Assembly: GCA_016872595.1 (NCBI GenBank)
Contig: VGZJ01000016.1
Location: 1-43,311 of the forward strand
Length of the DNA: 43,311 bases
From: Planctomycetota bacterium
Lineage (GTDB): Bacteria; Planctomycetota; Planctomycetia; Gemmatales; Gemmataceae
Direction: 5' to 3'
Numbering within the stretch: position 1 is the stretch's first letter; every line of letters starts with the position of its first letter. Below are positions 27,952 to 36,665 of the stretch, in pieces. The translations under genes and the position numbers were made by a program. Below the pieces are notes generated by a model, which was not told the origin of the DNA, ran no database searches, and saw only the letters and a program-made list of their open reading frames with translations.

Positions 27952-28398
27952 CTACCTCCGGCCGAAGGCGCGGTTGCCCGCCAGCCCCCACCCGTCGGGC
28001 AGCGCGAGTGAGCCGGCCCGGATGCGGTCCCACTGCGCCGGGGTGACGTCGGCGACGAACAACCGGTGCTCGCCGGGCAGGTCGATGTCGGCCCCGAAAT
28101 CGAGCGCCTCGACGGGCGCGGAATCCGGTACCGCGGACAGCGCGTTGATCTCGATCAACCGAATCTCGTCCGCCGGGGCGCGCTCCGGCAGGTAAATTAC
28201 CTCGCGAATGGTGGGGTCCACGCTCATGTGGCGCGTCGCGTACCACCGGGCCAGCGCGTCGCGGTCGGCGGTCTTCGGACGCTCCGGGGCCGGCGGGCGG
28301 CGCGTCGTGCGCTCGCGTCGGACGCGCTCGATCACCGCCACGAAGTCGGCATCGTCCAGTTGTGCGAGTTCTTCGACCAGTCGTTCGTTTACCGGCAT
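27952..28398 (-). CDS. unknown protein, upstream partner of the HEPN-like gene
   Basis: A 148-residue soluble protein. Residues 1-35 form a charged helix (VNERLVEELAQLDDADFVAV). The central and C-terminal parts contain TIREVIYLPERAPADEIRLI and FVADVTPAQWDRIRAGSLAL before PDGWGLAGN. I recall similar proteins next to HEPN-like genes but no named family. No nucleotidyltransferase motif (GSxARG) is present, so it is not a MNT antitoxin. The ATG at 28398 has an AGAGGTG ribosome site. It is the first gene of a two- or three-gene minus-strand unit with the HEPN-like gene and perhaps the propeller gene. Confidence 0.7.
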   Translation of the reverse strand: MPVNERLVEELAQLDDADFVAVIERVRRERTTRRPPAPERPKTADRDALARWYATRHMSVDPTIREVIYLPERAPADEIRLIEINALSAVPDSAPVEALDFGADIDLPGEHRLFVADVTPAQWDRIRAGSLALPDGWGLAGNRAFGRR

Positions 28399-28436
28399 GG
28401 TGGCACCTCTTCGCAACTACCGTCATGATAGGCGCG

Positions 28437-29825
28437 TCAAAACAGCTCTTCGATCACGCGGCCGGCGGGGGTGAGGCCCAACCCGGTGATTTGCTCGCTC
28501 GTTAGGCCGATGGCGTGCTGCACGGTGGCGTTCAGGTCGGCCGGCGTCAGCGGCGTGTCGGCCGGCTTCGCCGCGACCTTATCGCTGGTGCCCACGAACC
28601 GCCCGCCCTTCACCCCGCCGCCCGCGACCAGCGCGCAGTAGCAGTCCGGGTGGTGCTCGCGCCCGGCCTTGTCGTTGATCTTCGGCGAGCGCCCGAACTC
28701 GCCCACCGCGAGCACGAGCGTGCTGTCGAGCATCTTGCGGTCGTGCAGGTCGGAAAGCAGCGCGCTCATCGACTGATCGAGCCACGGGGCGTGGCGGTCC
28801 TGCATGATCTGGAAGTTGCGGTAGTGGTGGTCCCAGCCGCCGTCGCCGCTGTCTTCCTCGGCCTCGACGTGGTCGCTCCAGTTCACCTGCACGAACGGCA
28901 CGCCGGCTTCGACCAGTCGGCGCGCGAGCAGGCACGACTGGCCGAACCGCGTGCGGCCGTAGGTGTCCTTTGTGGCGTCGGTCTCTTTCGAGAGGTCGAA
29001 CCCGGCCGCGGCGGTCGTCGAGGTGAGCATCGCCAGCGCCCGCCCGCGGTATTCGGAGAGCGCGCCGGCCGCGCCGAGTTCGCTGGCCCGGCGGTCGGCG
29101 TTGGCGAGCGCGCCGAGCAGCTTCTGCCGGTCGGCCATGCGCTCCGGGGTCAGTTCCTTGGGAAGCTGGAGCGCGGGGATCTTCGTGCCGGTGGCCGGGT
29201 CGTACTCGAGCCGGAACGGGTCCCACGCCGCGCCGAGCGGCCCGCCGCCCTCGCCGATGATCGCCTTCTTCCCCTGATGGAGCTTGCCGCCGATCACCCA
29301 GAAGGGGTGAATGCCGGACTGCCCTTGCTTGCGCTGCGGGGTGGTTTGGGTGGCCTTCGCCACGACAGAGCCGAGCGCGGGGCGCGCGGAGCCTTGTAGC
29401 GGTTTGCCGTCGAGGCCGGTGCCGCCGGCGGCGCTGCCCGTTAGCCCGATGGTGCCGGCGATGCCGTGGTCGTTCGAGAGCGTGCGCAGCGAGCGGATCA
29501 CCGCGAGCTTGTCGGTGTGCTTCGCCAATTCGGGGAACAGTTCGCCGAACCGCACGCCGGGGACGCGCGTGGGGATGGTGCCGAACGGCCCGCGGAAGTC
29601 GAGGGCCGCGCCCGGCTTCGGGTCGAAGGTGTCGAGTTGGCTCGGCCCCCCCCACAGCCACAGCAGGATCACGGCCTTGGCCTTCGCGCCGCTCGCGCCG
29701 TTGGCCCGCACGCGCAGCAGGTCCGCGAGCGACAGCCCGAGGACGCTGGACGCGCCGACCTGAAGGAACGCGCGGCGGTGCGGCCCGGCGCAGGTGCGCG
29801 TGGTTCGGTTGCCGACTAGAAGCAT
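28437..29825 (-). CDS. DUF1501 family exported protein (Tat signal)
   Basis: A 462-residue protein. Residues 16-37 hold a twin-arginine signal (HRRAFLQVGASSVLGLSLAD). DUF1501 landmarks follow: AVILLWLWGGPSQLDTFDPK near residue 52, FGELFPELAKHTDKLAVIRS, SNDHGIAG, LVEAGVPFVQVNWSDH, GWDHHYRNF, LVLAVGEFGRSPKIN, REHHPDCYCALVAGGGVKGG, and a C-terminal DLNATVQHAIGL. The fold is sulfatase/alkaline-phosphatase-like. Planctomycete DUF1501 genes usually pair with DUF1549/DUF1553 cytochrome genes; here no such partner is present. The ATG at 29825 has GGAGG nine bases upstream. Upstream on the same strand is the secreted protein gene at 29936. Confidence 0.93.
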   Translation of the reverse strand: MLLVGNRTTRTCAGPHRRAFLQVGASSVLGLSLADLLRVRANGASGAKAKAVILLWLWGGPSQLDTFDPKPGAALDFRGPFGTIPTRVPGVRFGELFPELAKHTDKLAVIRSLRTLSNDHGIAGTIGLTGSAAGGTGLDGKPLQGSARPALGSVVAKATQTTPQRKQGQSGIHPFWVIGGKLHQGKKAIIGEGGGPLGAAWDPFRLEYDPATGTKIPALQLPKELTPERMADRQKLLGALANADRRASELGAAGALSEYRGRALAMLTSTTAAAGFDLSKETDATKDTYGRTRFGQSCLLARRLVEAGVPFVQVNWSDHVEAEEDSGDGGWDHHYRNFQIMQDRHAPWLDQSMSALLSDLHDRKMLDSTLVLAVGEFGRSPKINDKAGREHHPDCYCALVAGGGVKGGRFVGTSDKVAAKPADTPLTPADLNATVQHAIGLTSEQITGLGLTPAGRVIEELF

Positions 29826-29897
29826 GAGGAGGGGCCTCCGCGGGGTGAGGCCATTATCGGGCCGCGCGCGGGGCAGTGGAAGTGCGGAATCGGAAAC

Positions 29898-29925
29898 GGC
29901 GCGCGGGGCGAGCGCCCCGCGCGCC
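29898..29925 (-). terminator. GC-rich hairpin between the 351-residue gene and DUF1501
   Basis: GGCGCGCGGGGC (29898-29909) pairs perfectly with GCCCCGCGCGCC (29914-29925), 10 bp after the stop of the upstream minus-strand gene. No T-run follows. It may separate that gene from the DUF1501 gene. Confidence 0.45.
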
Positions 29926-29935
29926 GCGGTCGCCA

Positions 29936-30991
29936 CTACGGGAGCGGTACGGTCTTCAGGTCGCCGGCCTTGTTCAGGATCAGCGCGTGGCCGTCGTCGA
30001 GCTTGTCGAGTTGCACCACGTCCTTCAGTTCCGCGACGTTCTCGGCCTTCACGCCCGCGGTGCCGCCGCCCTTGACCGGGTCCTTCAGCGCCACCGCGCT
30101 CTCGAAGTCGGCCGCGGCTAGCTTCAGGATGCCGTGCCGCGAGTTCGCCATCAGCACGTAGTCCTTGCCGCCCTTCGTGTACACGATCATATCGAGCGGT
30201 TGGTTCTGGTTGCCCAGTTCCGCGATGGTCGTGCCCTTCACCTTCGCCCCGGCCTTCAGCTCGGACACCGGAATCTTGACCAGCGGCGTGCAGGTGTACG
30301 CGGCCATGATGTGGTCTTCCTTGCCGATCTTGTAGGCCACGAACGTGCGGATCGGCGAGTTCGTTTCGAGCCGGCCGTTGTGCGCGGCGTGGAAGATTTG
30401 GATGCCCGCGCCCTTGTCGGCTTCCTTGAACGGGAACGGGATCACGCGCAGGGTGCTGGCGAACTCTTCGCTCGACAGACCCGCGACGATGAGCTTGCCG
30501 CTTACGAACGACATTTGCGTGATGACCTGCGGCGGGCCCTTGCCGCCGGTGCCGGGGTTCGGGATCTTGATGCTGGCGAACGGGATGTCCTTCAGCGACA
30601 CGGCGCTGACGGTGCCGTCGCGCGCGACCTTCAGCAGCGCCGGCGTGCCGGCCCCGGTACCGCGGGTGGCGCTCACGTACACGTTGCCGGACGCCGGGTT
30701 CACCTTCACGTCGGTGATGCGCACGCCGTCGGTCACGCCCAGCGCGCTGGCGACCTTGGAATCGAGTTTCTCGACGTTGAGGGGCTTGTCGCCCGCGGAC
30801 TTGGTGTCGCCGGTGTCGATGGCGAAGATCGTCGCGCCGGCGGAGTCGCCGACGAACAGCACGCCCTTCGGCCCGAACGCGAGCGTGGTCGCGGACTTCA
30901 GTTCCGGGGTGCCCTTGGTCAGGCCCTCGTCGGCCCGGCCGACGGCGGCCGACGCCAGCACGACCGCGGCCACAAGCAGCTTGGTGCGCAT
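29936..30991 (-). CDS. secreted protein of unknown function, possibly beta-propeller
   Basis: A 351-residue protein with a signal peptide (LLVAAVVLASAAVGRA, cleaved near residue 20). The mature chain is beta-rich with recurring turns: TTLAFGPKGVLFVGDSAGAT, VKVNPASGNVYVSATR, LIVAGLSSEEFASTLRVIPF, YVLMANSRHGILKL and HALILNKAGDLKTV. These look like blades of an irregular six-bladed propeller, but I cannot name a family. A conserved-looking PNPGTGGKGPPQVITQMSF lies near the middle. A hairpin follows the stop. It precedes DUF1501 on the same strand, 110 bp apart. The ATG at 30991 fits the signal peptide. Confidence 0.75.
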   Translation of the reverse strand: MRTKLLVAAVVLASAAVGRADEGLTKGTPELKSATTLAFGPKGVLFVGDSAGATIFAIDTGDTKSAGDKPLNVEKLDSKVASALGVTDGVRITDVKVNPASGNVYVSATRGTGAGTPALLKVARDGTVSAVSLKDIPFASIKIPNPGTGGKGPPQVITQMSFVSGKLIVAGLSSEEFASTLRVIPFPFKEADKGAGIQIFHAAHNGRLETNSPIRTFVAYKIGKEDHIMAAYTCTPLVKIPVSELKAGAKVKGTTIAELGNQNQPLDMIVYTKGGKDYVLMANSRHGILKLAAADFESAVALKDPVKGGGTAGVKAENVAELKDVVQLDKLDDGHALILNKAGDLKTVPLP

Positions 30992-31147
30992 CTCGGTCCT
31001 CGGTAAGAACCGCTCCGCTCGCCCTCGGGGCGGAGCGTAACATGGGGAGGCGAACCGGGGCGCGAGCCGGCCCCGGAACGTGCATCATCGGGCGCGCCGC
31101 CCAAGATGCAAGAGGAAAGGAATGAGAGTTTTTCGCGCGCCCCGCGG

Positions 31148-34100
31148 TCACGAACCGGCCGGGGCCGCTTCGTGTTCCTTCACGCGCGCCGCCTCCGGCT
31201 CCGGCGCTTCGGTAGGCTCCGGCGGCTTCACCGCGTCGGTCGCGGCCGGCGCGCGGCGGAACCGCGCCGCCTGTCGCTTGCCCCAGTTCAGCAGGTCGTC
31301 CCAGATCGAGTACGCGACCGGCGTGACCAGCAGCGACAGCAGCAGCGAGAGCAGTTGCCCGCCGAGGATCACCTTCGCCATGCTCGCGCGCGCGCCCGCG
31401 CCGGGGCCGCGGCCGGTGGCGATGGGGATCATCGCGGCGACCAGCATCACGGTCGTCATCAGGATTGGCCGGAACCGGGCCTCGTTCGCCTTCAGGATGG
31501 CTTCGTCGCGCGGCAGACCTTCCGCCCGCAGCACGTTCGTGTAGTCCACCTGCAAGATGCCGTTCTTCTTCACGATCCCGAACAGCATGAACAGGCCGAT
31601 CATCGCGTACACGTCGAGCGGCGTTTGTAGGAGCATGAGCGAGATCAGCGCGAACGGGAGCGTGAGCGGCACCGCCATGAGGATCGTGACGGGGTGAACG
31701 AGGCTCTCGAACTGGGCCGCGAGGATCATGTACATGAACGCGAACGCCAGCAGGAACGCGAGCAGGAAGTTGGCGTTCGAGTCGGCCATCAGTTTGGCCT
31801 CGCCGAGGAACTCGGTGCGGTACTCCGGCGGCAGGTTCAGTTCGTTCACGTACTGCTGCACCTCGGGGAGTGCGTCGCCGAGGGCGACGTTGGGCGCGAA
31901 GTTGCACTGAATGCCGATCTGCCGCTGGCGACCGAACCGCTCGATGGTGGCCGGGCCGCGCTCGTCGGCGAGCACGGCGAACGTGCGCAGCTCGACCGGC
32001 TTGCCGGAGGCGTCGGGCACGGTGAGGGCGTCGATGGCCGCGGGGCGGTCGCGCCCGGGGAGCGCGGCCCTCAGCCACACGTCGTACTGGTCCGCGCCCT
32101 CCTTGAACTTCGTGACCGGCTCGCCGCCGACCAGCAGTCCGAGCGCGGTCGCCACGCCCTGCACGTTCACGCGCTGGTCCGCGGCGCGCTGCCGGTCGAT
32201 GCGCACCTGAAGCTCCGGGCTGCGGCTCGCGGCGTTCGTGTCCACGTCCGAGAACTTTGGGTTCGCGCGCATTTTCTTCACGATCTGGGCCGCGTACTCC
32301 TCCAGTTTCGCGCCGTCCGGCCCCCGGATGCTCAGGTCGAGCTGCGCGTTCTTGAACGCGCTCGAACTGAAGATGTTCACGTCCTGCACCGCGGCGCGCA
32401 GGTCCGGGTAGTCCGCGAGCATCCGGCGGGCGTCGGCCATCGCGTCGCGCTGCGAGTAGTTCCGCTCGCGCAGGTCGATCAGCCGGCAATAGACGTTCAC
32501 CTTCGTGACGTCGCCCTGACCCTTGGGGGAGCGGCCGTCGGTGGGGCCGATCACGGTGAACACGTTCGTGACCCCGCGGACCTGCTTCAACCGCTCCTCG
32601 ATCTCCGCGACCTGCTCGTCGGCCCGCTTCAGCGTTGTGCCCTCTTTCAGGGTGAGCGCGACCTCGAACTCGCTCTGGTCGTCCTTCGGCACGAAGTCGG
32701 TGCCGACGACGGCGAACAGCACCGGTGTGCTGAGGAACGTGAGCACGGTGGCGAGCACGATCACCCAGCGGTGCCGCAGCGACCAGCCGAGGGTCGCGAC
32801 GTAGGCGCGCGTGAGGAACCCGGAAGTCGCTTGCGACTTCGCACCAGAGTGTGTGCCGTGCGGAACCGCGAGCGGCTTCAGCAGCCGCGCGCACAGCATG
32901 GGCGTCAGGGTGAAGCTGACGCCCATGCTGAGCAGGATCGAGAACGCCACCACGAACCCGAAGCTGTTGAAGAACCGGCCGACCTGCCCGGACATGAACG
33001 CGATGGGCGCGAAGATGACCGCGAGCGAGAGCGTCGTCGCGATGACCGCGAGCGCGATTTCCTTCGTCGCCTTGCTCGCCGCGTCCCAGCCGCTGGTGCC
33101 GTCGCGCTCCATGTGGCGGAACACGTTCTCCAGAACCACCACCGCGTCGTCGATCACGATACCGACCGCGAGGATCAGGCCGAGCAGTGTCATGTTGTTC
33201 AGTGAGAACCCCATCAGGTCCATGAACGCGAACGCGCCGACGATGCTGGTGGGCACCGCGGTCGCGGCGATCAACGTGGCCCGCCAGTCGCGCAGGAAGA
33301 TGAAGATCGTGCCGACCACGAGGAACGCGGCCAGCACCAAGTGGAACTTCACTTCCTCGATGGACCCCTTGATGAACTTCGACTGGTCCCGGATCACCTC
33401 GGTCGAGATGTCCGGGGGCAGGTTCGGTTTGATCTTCTCCAACCGGGCTTTGACGGCCTCGGCCACGGCGACGGTGTTCCCGCCGCTCTGCTTCTGGATG
33501 ATGAGGCTGACGGCGGTGCGGCCGTCCAACCGCGACTTGCCGCGCGGCTCCTCGACGTCGTCCTTGACGGTCGCCACGTCCTTGACGCGGATCACCGTCT
33601 TCAACCCATCCTTGTTGACGCGCGTGGCGATGATGAGGTTCTCGAACGCTTCCGGGGCGGTCACGCGCCCGGTCACGCGGAGCACCTGTTCGACGCGCCC
33701 GCTATCGACCTTGCCACCGGGCAGTTCGATGTTCTGCGCGGCCAGCGCGCGGCGCACGTCCTCGGCCGTCAGGTTGAACTCCGGGTCGCGCAGCTTGTGC
33801 GGCTTCAAGGTGATGCTGATGGCACGCTGCTCGCCGCCGACCAGCACCACCGCGCCGACCCCGGTCACGGCTTCGAGGTCTTCCTTGATCTGCTTCTTGG
33901 CGATCTCGGTGATCTCGCGGAGTTTGCGCCCCGGCCCGCCGGACACGACCACCGTGACCACCGGGGAGGCGTCCAAGTTGAACTTCTCCACAACCGGCGG
34001 GTCGGTGCCGTAGGGGAGCCGCGGGAGCAGCGTGGACACCTTGTCGCGCACGTCCTGCGCCGCCACATCGCCGTTGCGCTCCAACTTGAACCCGATGACG

Positions 34101-34372
34101 ACGGTGGAGAGGCCCTCGCGCGTGGTCGAGCGCAGCTCGTCGATGCCCGACACGGTGTTCACGGCCTCTTCGACCGGGCGCGTCACGCTCGATTCCATCT
34201 CCTCGACGCCCGCGCCGCGCAGCGTCGTGGTGACGACGACGACGGGCACGTCCACGTTGGGGAACAGCTCGACGCCGAGCCGCGAGTACGACGCGAGGCC
34301 GAGCACCACCGGCCCGAGCACGAGCATCGTGGTGAACACCGGCCGGCGGATGCAAATATCCCAAATGCTCAT
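31148..34372 (-). CDS. RND efflux pump inner-membrane transporter (AcrB/HAE1 type)
   Basis: A 1074-residue proton-driven transporter of the HAE1 class. The first helix starts at residue 11 (PVFTTMLVLGPVVLG), followed by the periplasmic porter domain. Transmembrane segments 2-6 are at about 345-500, with the essential acidic pair in TM4 (GIVIDDAVVVLEN, D408-D409). A second periplasmic domain and helices 7-12 (LAFLLAFAFMYMILAAQFES onward) complete the usual two-fold structure. The C-terminal 50 residues are Pro/Glu-rich. Length matches the family. The upstream gene on the same strand encodes the membrane-fusion partner and, before it, a TetR regulator; the outer-membrane component is probably 36821-38053. 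Substrates cannot be told from sequence. An inverted-repeat element separates it from the MFP gene. Confidence 0.95.
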   Translation of the reverse strand: MSIWDICIRRPVFTTMLVLGPVVLGLASYSRLGVELFPNVDVPVVVVTTTLRGAGVEEMESSVTRPVEEAVNTVSGIDELRSTTREGLSTVVIGFKLERNGDVAAQDVRDKVSTLLPRLPYGTDPPVVEKFNLDASPVVTVVVSGGPGRKLREITEIAKKQIKEDLEAVTGVGAVVLVGGEQRAISITLKPHKLRDPEFNLTAEDVRRALAAQNIELPGGKVDSGRVEQVLRVTGRVTAPEAFENLIIATRVNKDGLKTVIRVKDVATVKDDVEEPRGKSRLDGRTAVSLIIQKQSGGNTVAVAEAVKARLEKIKPNLPPDISTEVIRDQSKFIKGSIEEVKFHLVLAAFLVVGTIFIFLRDWRATLIAATAVPTSIVGAFAFMDLMGFSLNNMTLLGLILAVGIVIDDAVVVLENVFRHMERDGTSGWDAASKATKEIALAVIATTLSLAVIFAPIAFMSGQVGRFFNSFGFVVAFSILLSMGVSFTLTPMLCARLLKPLAVPHGTHSGAKSQATSGFLTRAYVATLGWSLRHRWVIVLATVLTFLSTPVLFAVVGTDFVPKDDQSEFEVALTLKEGTTLKRADEQVAEIEERLKQVRGVTNVFTVIGPTDGRSPKGQGDVTKVNVYCRLIDLRERNYSQRDAMADARRMLADYPDLRAAVQDVNIFSSSAFKNAQLDLSIRGPDGAKLEEYAAQIVKKMRANPKFSDVDTNAASRSPELQVRIDRQRAADQRVNVQGVATALGLLVGGEPVTKFKEGADQYDVWLRAALPGRDRPAAIDALTVPDASGKPVELRTFAVLADERGPATIERFGRQRQIGIQCNFAPNVALGDALPEVQQYVNELNLPPEYRTEFLGEAKLMADSNANFLLAFLLAFAFMYMILAAQFESLVHPVTILMAVPLTLPFALISLMLLQTPLDVYAMIGLFMLFGIVKKNGILQVDYTNVLRAEGLPRDEAILKANEARFRPILMTTVMLVAAMIPIATGRGPGAGARASMAKVILGGQLLSLLLSLLVTPVAYSIWDDLLNWGKRQAARFRRAPAATDAVKPPEPTEAPEPEAARVKEHEAAPAGS

Positions 34373-34401
34373 GGGGCTGCCTTAATGGAAGACAGACGAC
34401 T

Positions 34402-34575
34402 TCACCACAAAGAGGGGCCCCGCCGAGCGGGGGAGAAGCTCACACAAAGGAACACAGAGAGCAGGCAAGAAGAGAGTTTTAAAGACAAGCATCAGAGTCG
34501 AACGTCAGAACGTCTCGAACCCAGTCTTCTGTTTCCTCTGTGCCCCTTTGTGTGACCTTTCTGCCTTTGTGGTGA
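34402..34575. repeat. 174-bp intergenic inverted-repeat element between MFP and RND genes
   Basis: TCACCACAAAG (34402-34412) is the exact reverse complement of 34565-34575. Inside it, 34440-34459 pairs with 34536-34555 at 18 of 20 positions (TCACACAAAGG, then CACAGAG). The loop is about 76 bases. It is AT-richer than the genes and shares the CCACAAA-plus-CACAAAGG layout with the element at 15609-15771. Within this operon it could fold into a long mRNA stem affecting pump stoichiometry. Confidence 0.85.
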
Positions 34576-34588
34576 CAATTTCTTTCCG

Positions 34589-35896
34589 TTACCGAACGCG
34601 GATCGGCGCGCCGTCCACGAGTTGCGAGTGGCCGCTGGTGATGACCTTTGCGCCCGCGGGCAGACCGCCCACCTCGATCCAGTCCTTGTCGCGCGTGCCG
34701 ATCGTCACCTCGACCACCTTGGCCGCGTCGCCGTTCACGACGAACACCTTGTTCACGCCGGCGAACTGGACGAGCGCTTCCGGAGGGACCGTGACGACGC
34801 TCTCGGAACCGACGACGATTTCCGCGGTGGCGAACCCCCCGGCTTTCAGCTTGCCGTCGCCGTTGCGCACGCCGATCACGACCCCGAACGAGCGGTTCGT
34901 CACGTCCGTGGTCGGGTTGATGCGGGCCACGACGCCGGCGAACGTTTTGTTCGCGTGCGCGTCCACGACGATCTCGACCTGCTGGCCGACGGTCACTTCC
35001 GGGGCGTAGCGCTCGGGCACGGCGGCCCTGAACTTCAGCGCGTGGTCGATCACCAAGCGGTAGCAGTTCGTGACTGGCATGGCCTCGACCGGCGAGCCGG
35101 CCGAGACGCGCTTGTCGGCCACCGCGTACTTGAACGGGGTCGTGGTGGGGCCGACGAGTTTGAGCCAGTCGTTCCACTCCGGGGGCACCGGCGCGCGCAG
35201 TTCGGTGTCGGCGAGGCGGCGCTCGGCGTCGTCGAGCGCGGCTTTCAGTCGGCGGGCGTTGCTGAGCAGCACGCGGGCATCGGTCAGGGCCAGTTCCACG
35301 CGGGCCTCGGCCACCGCGAGCCGGTTCACCGCGCTGTCGAGCGCTTGGCGCGACTCGGCCCCGTTCTTCACGCCCTCCGCGATGCGGGCCTGTTCCGACC
35401 TCGCGAGCGCGAAGTTGGCCCGCGCTTCGACCACCGCGTCGAGCTTGTCGAGGTGCTTCTCGAACGCCGCGTCGGTGATCGACACGTCGGCCAACTTGAG
35501 ACGGCGCAACTCGGCCGTGTACGCGGGGCGGGCGTGTTCCACCGCGATGCGGTACTCGGTGGGGTCGATCTCGAGCAACAGTTCGCCGGGCGCGACGCGG
35601 TCGCCCACGTCGCGCAGCGCGCGCACGACCTTCCCGCCGACCTTCGGGGCGAGCATCACGTCTTCGTAGGGGTACAGCGTGCCGCTCACGGGTACGGTGC
35701 GGCGCAGGGTCTGCGCCTTGGACGCGGCCACCGTGACCGGCACCGGCTTCGGCTCGTCGGACTTCGCGCTCGTCCCCGGCTTCGGCCCGCACCCCGCGAG
35801 CAGGAGGAGAGTGAGGAGTAAGGAGTGGGGAGTGAGCAGAAAAGAACGAAGCCGCCGTGCGGTTCCTCTGCACTGCGCTGTTCGTGGCTGTGTCAT
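34589..35896 (-). CDS. RND efflux periplasmic adaptor lipoprotein (membrane fusion protein)
   Basis: A 435-residue protein with a lipobox (LLLTLLLLAGC; Cys near residue 36). Domains run in the usual order: barrel-sandwich half (VPVSGTLYPYEDVMLAPKVG, DVGDRVAPGELLLEID), a long alpha-hairpin (about 115-215, YTAELRRLKLADVSITDAAF onward), the second half (RLADTELRAP), a beta-barrel domain (VTVGQQVEIVVDAHANKTFA) and membrane-proximal strands ending VDGAPIRVR. It links the inner-membrane pump to the outer-membrane channel. The ATG at 35896 was chosen for its GAGGGTGAG ribosome site; upstream in-frame ATGs (35917 and 35956) fall in tandem repeats. The signal peptide is partly encoded by ACTCC-type repeats like those upstream. 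It lies 59 bp after the tetR stop. Confidence 0.93.
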   Translation of the reverse strand: MTQPRTAQCRGTARRLRSFLLTPHSLLLTLLLLAGCGPKPGTSAKSDEPKPVPVTVAASKAQTLRRTVPVSGTLYPYEDVMLAPKVGGKVVRALRDVGDRVAPGELLLEIDPTEYRIAVEHARPAYTAELRRLKLADVSITDAAFEKHLDKLDAVVEARANFALARSEQARIAEGVKNGAESRQALDSAVNRLAVAEARVELALTDARVLLSNARRLKAALDDAERRLADTELRAPVPPEWNDWLKLVGPTTTPFKYAVADKRVSAGSPVEAMPVTNCYRLVIDHALKFRAAVPERYAPEVTVGQQVEIVVDAHANKTFAGVVARINPTTDVTNRSFGVVIGVRNGDGKLKAGGFATAEIVVGSESVVTVPPEALVQFAGVNKVFVVNGDAAKVVEVTIGTRDKDWIEVGGLPAGAKVITSGHSQLVDGAPIRVR

Positions 35897-35926
35897 CGTC
35901 TCACCCTCGCGCGACATGATCCCGAA

Positions 35927-35954
35927 ACTCCTGACTCCTGACTCCTGACTCCTC
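35927..35954. repeat. 7-bp tandem repeat ACTCCTG, four units
   Basis: ACTCCTG repeats at 35927, 35934 and 35941, followed by ACTCCTC at 35948, just before the tetR stop codon (minus strand). Related reverse-orientation units (GGAGT, GAGGAGT) occupy 35806-35838 inside the MFP signal-peptide region. Confidence 0.92.
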
Positions 35955-35955
35955 A

Positions 35956-36582
35956 CTACTCAGTCAGCAGGCCGTGGAGGATCACGTCGAGTACGTCGGT
36001 CGCTTGCGCGTCCGGGTCGCTCGGCCGGTTCGTCAGCAGGTTCGTGAGGATGGTGCCGTACAGCAGGTCGCCGATCACCGCGAAGAACCGCTCCTTCGGG
36101 ACCGCGCGGACCGCGCCCGACTCGACCAAGCGGTTGAAGAACGCCGCGTGCTTGCACTCCATCTCGTCGTCCTTCGTCACGAAGTACAACGGGCGGTGGT
36201 GGTGCGGGAACGCGGCCCGCTCTTGGATGAACAGTTCGGTCATCTCCGGCCGGCGGTGGAAGAACCCCAAGTACGCGCGCACTGCGGCGCGGATCAGGTC
36301 GGCCCCGGCGTGCGGCTGCGCGAGTACCGCGTCCATCTCCACTTCCAGTTCCTTCAGCCCGCGCTCGACCGCGCTGAGGAACAGTTGCTCTTTAGTGGGG
36401 AAGTAGCGGTATACCGTGCCGTTGCCGACGCCAACGTGATTGGCGATGGTCTGAACCTGCGTGTTGGCGAACCCGTAAGTGGCGAACACGCGCGCGGCGG
36501 TGTCCAGAATCTGGGCCTTGCGCCGGGCTTCAAGGTCCGGGTCACGCGGGCGGCCCGGCTTGCGGCTCTCGACCGCACCCAT
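35956..36582 (-). CDS. TetR/AcrR-family transcriptional regulator
   Basis: A 208-residue repressor. The N-terminal helix-turn-helix is clear: ILDTAARVFATYGFANTQVQ followed by TIANHVGVGNGTVYRYFPTK (to about residue 64). The ligand-binding helical domain follows with a TetR-C-like core (FIQERAAFPHHHRPLYFVTK) rich in His and aromatics. It precedes the MFP and RND genes on the same strand, so it most likely represses its own operon and senses a pump substrate. The ATG at 36582 has GAGGG seven bases upstream; a GTG two codons earlier is too close to that site. A strong promoter candidate lies 84-111 bp upstream (36666-36693). No clear palindromic operator was recognised. Confidence 0.93.
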   Translation of the reverse strand: MGAVESRKPGRPRDPDLEARRKAQILDTAARVFATYGFANTQVQTIANHVGVGNGTVYRYFPTKEQLFLSAVERGLKELEVEMDAVLAQPHAGADLIRAAVRAYLGFFHRRPEMTELFIQERAAFPHHHRPLYFVTKDDEMECKHAAFFNRLVESGAVRAVPKERFFAVIGDLLYGTILTNLLTNRPSDPDAQATDVLDVILHGLLTE

Positions 36583-36665
36583 CGTCACACCCTCGGAAAT
36601 GGTCCGCGTTCGGCGAGGCCGCTCGCGGCGGGCGAGATAGATGACGGATTCATCAGTCCGCTAAT

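Noticed and set aside
27464-28398. MNT-HEPN toxin-antitoxin pair
   Set aside because: The partner protein lacks the GSxARG nucleotidyltransferase motif and is too different; it is kept only as a HEPN-like module of unknown type.
28383-28412. Sigma-54 -24/-12 promoter (TGGCAC followed by CGCA)
   Set aside because: The spacing is one base short, the -12 element does not match, and it lies in the start region of an oppositely oriented gene.
29826-32894. Upstream part of a 1485-codon minus-strand frame ending in DUF1501
   Set aside because: It overlaps the 351-residue gene and the RND gene in another frame and has Arg/Ala-rich composition typical of GC-rich shadow frames.
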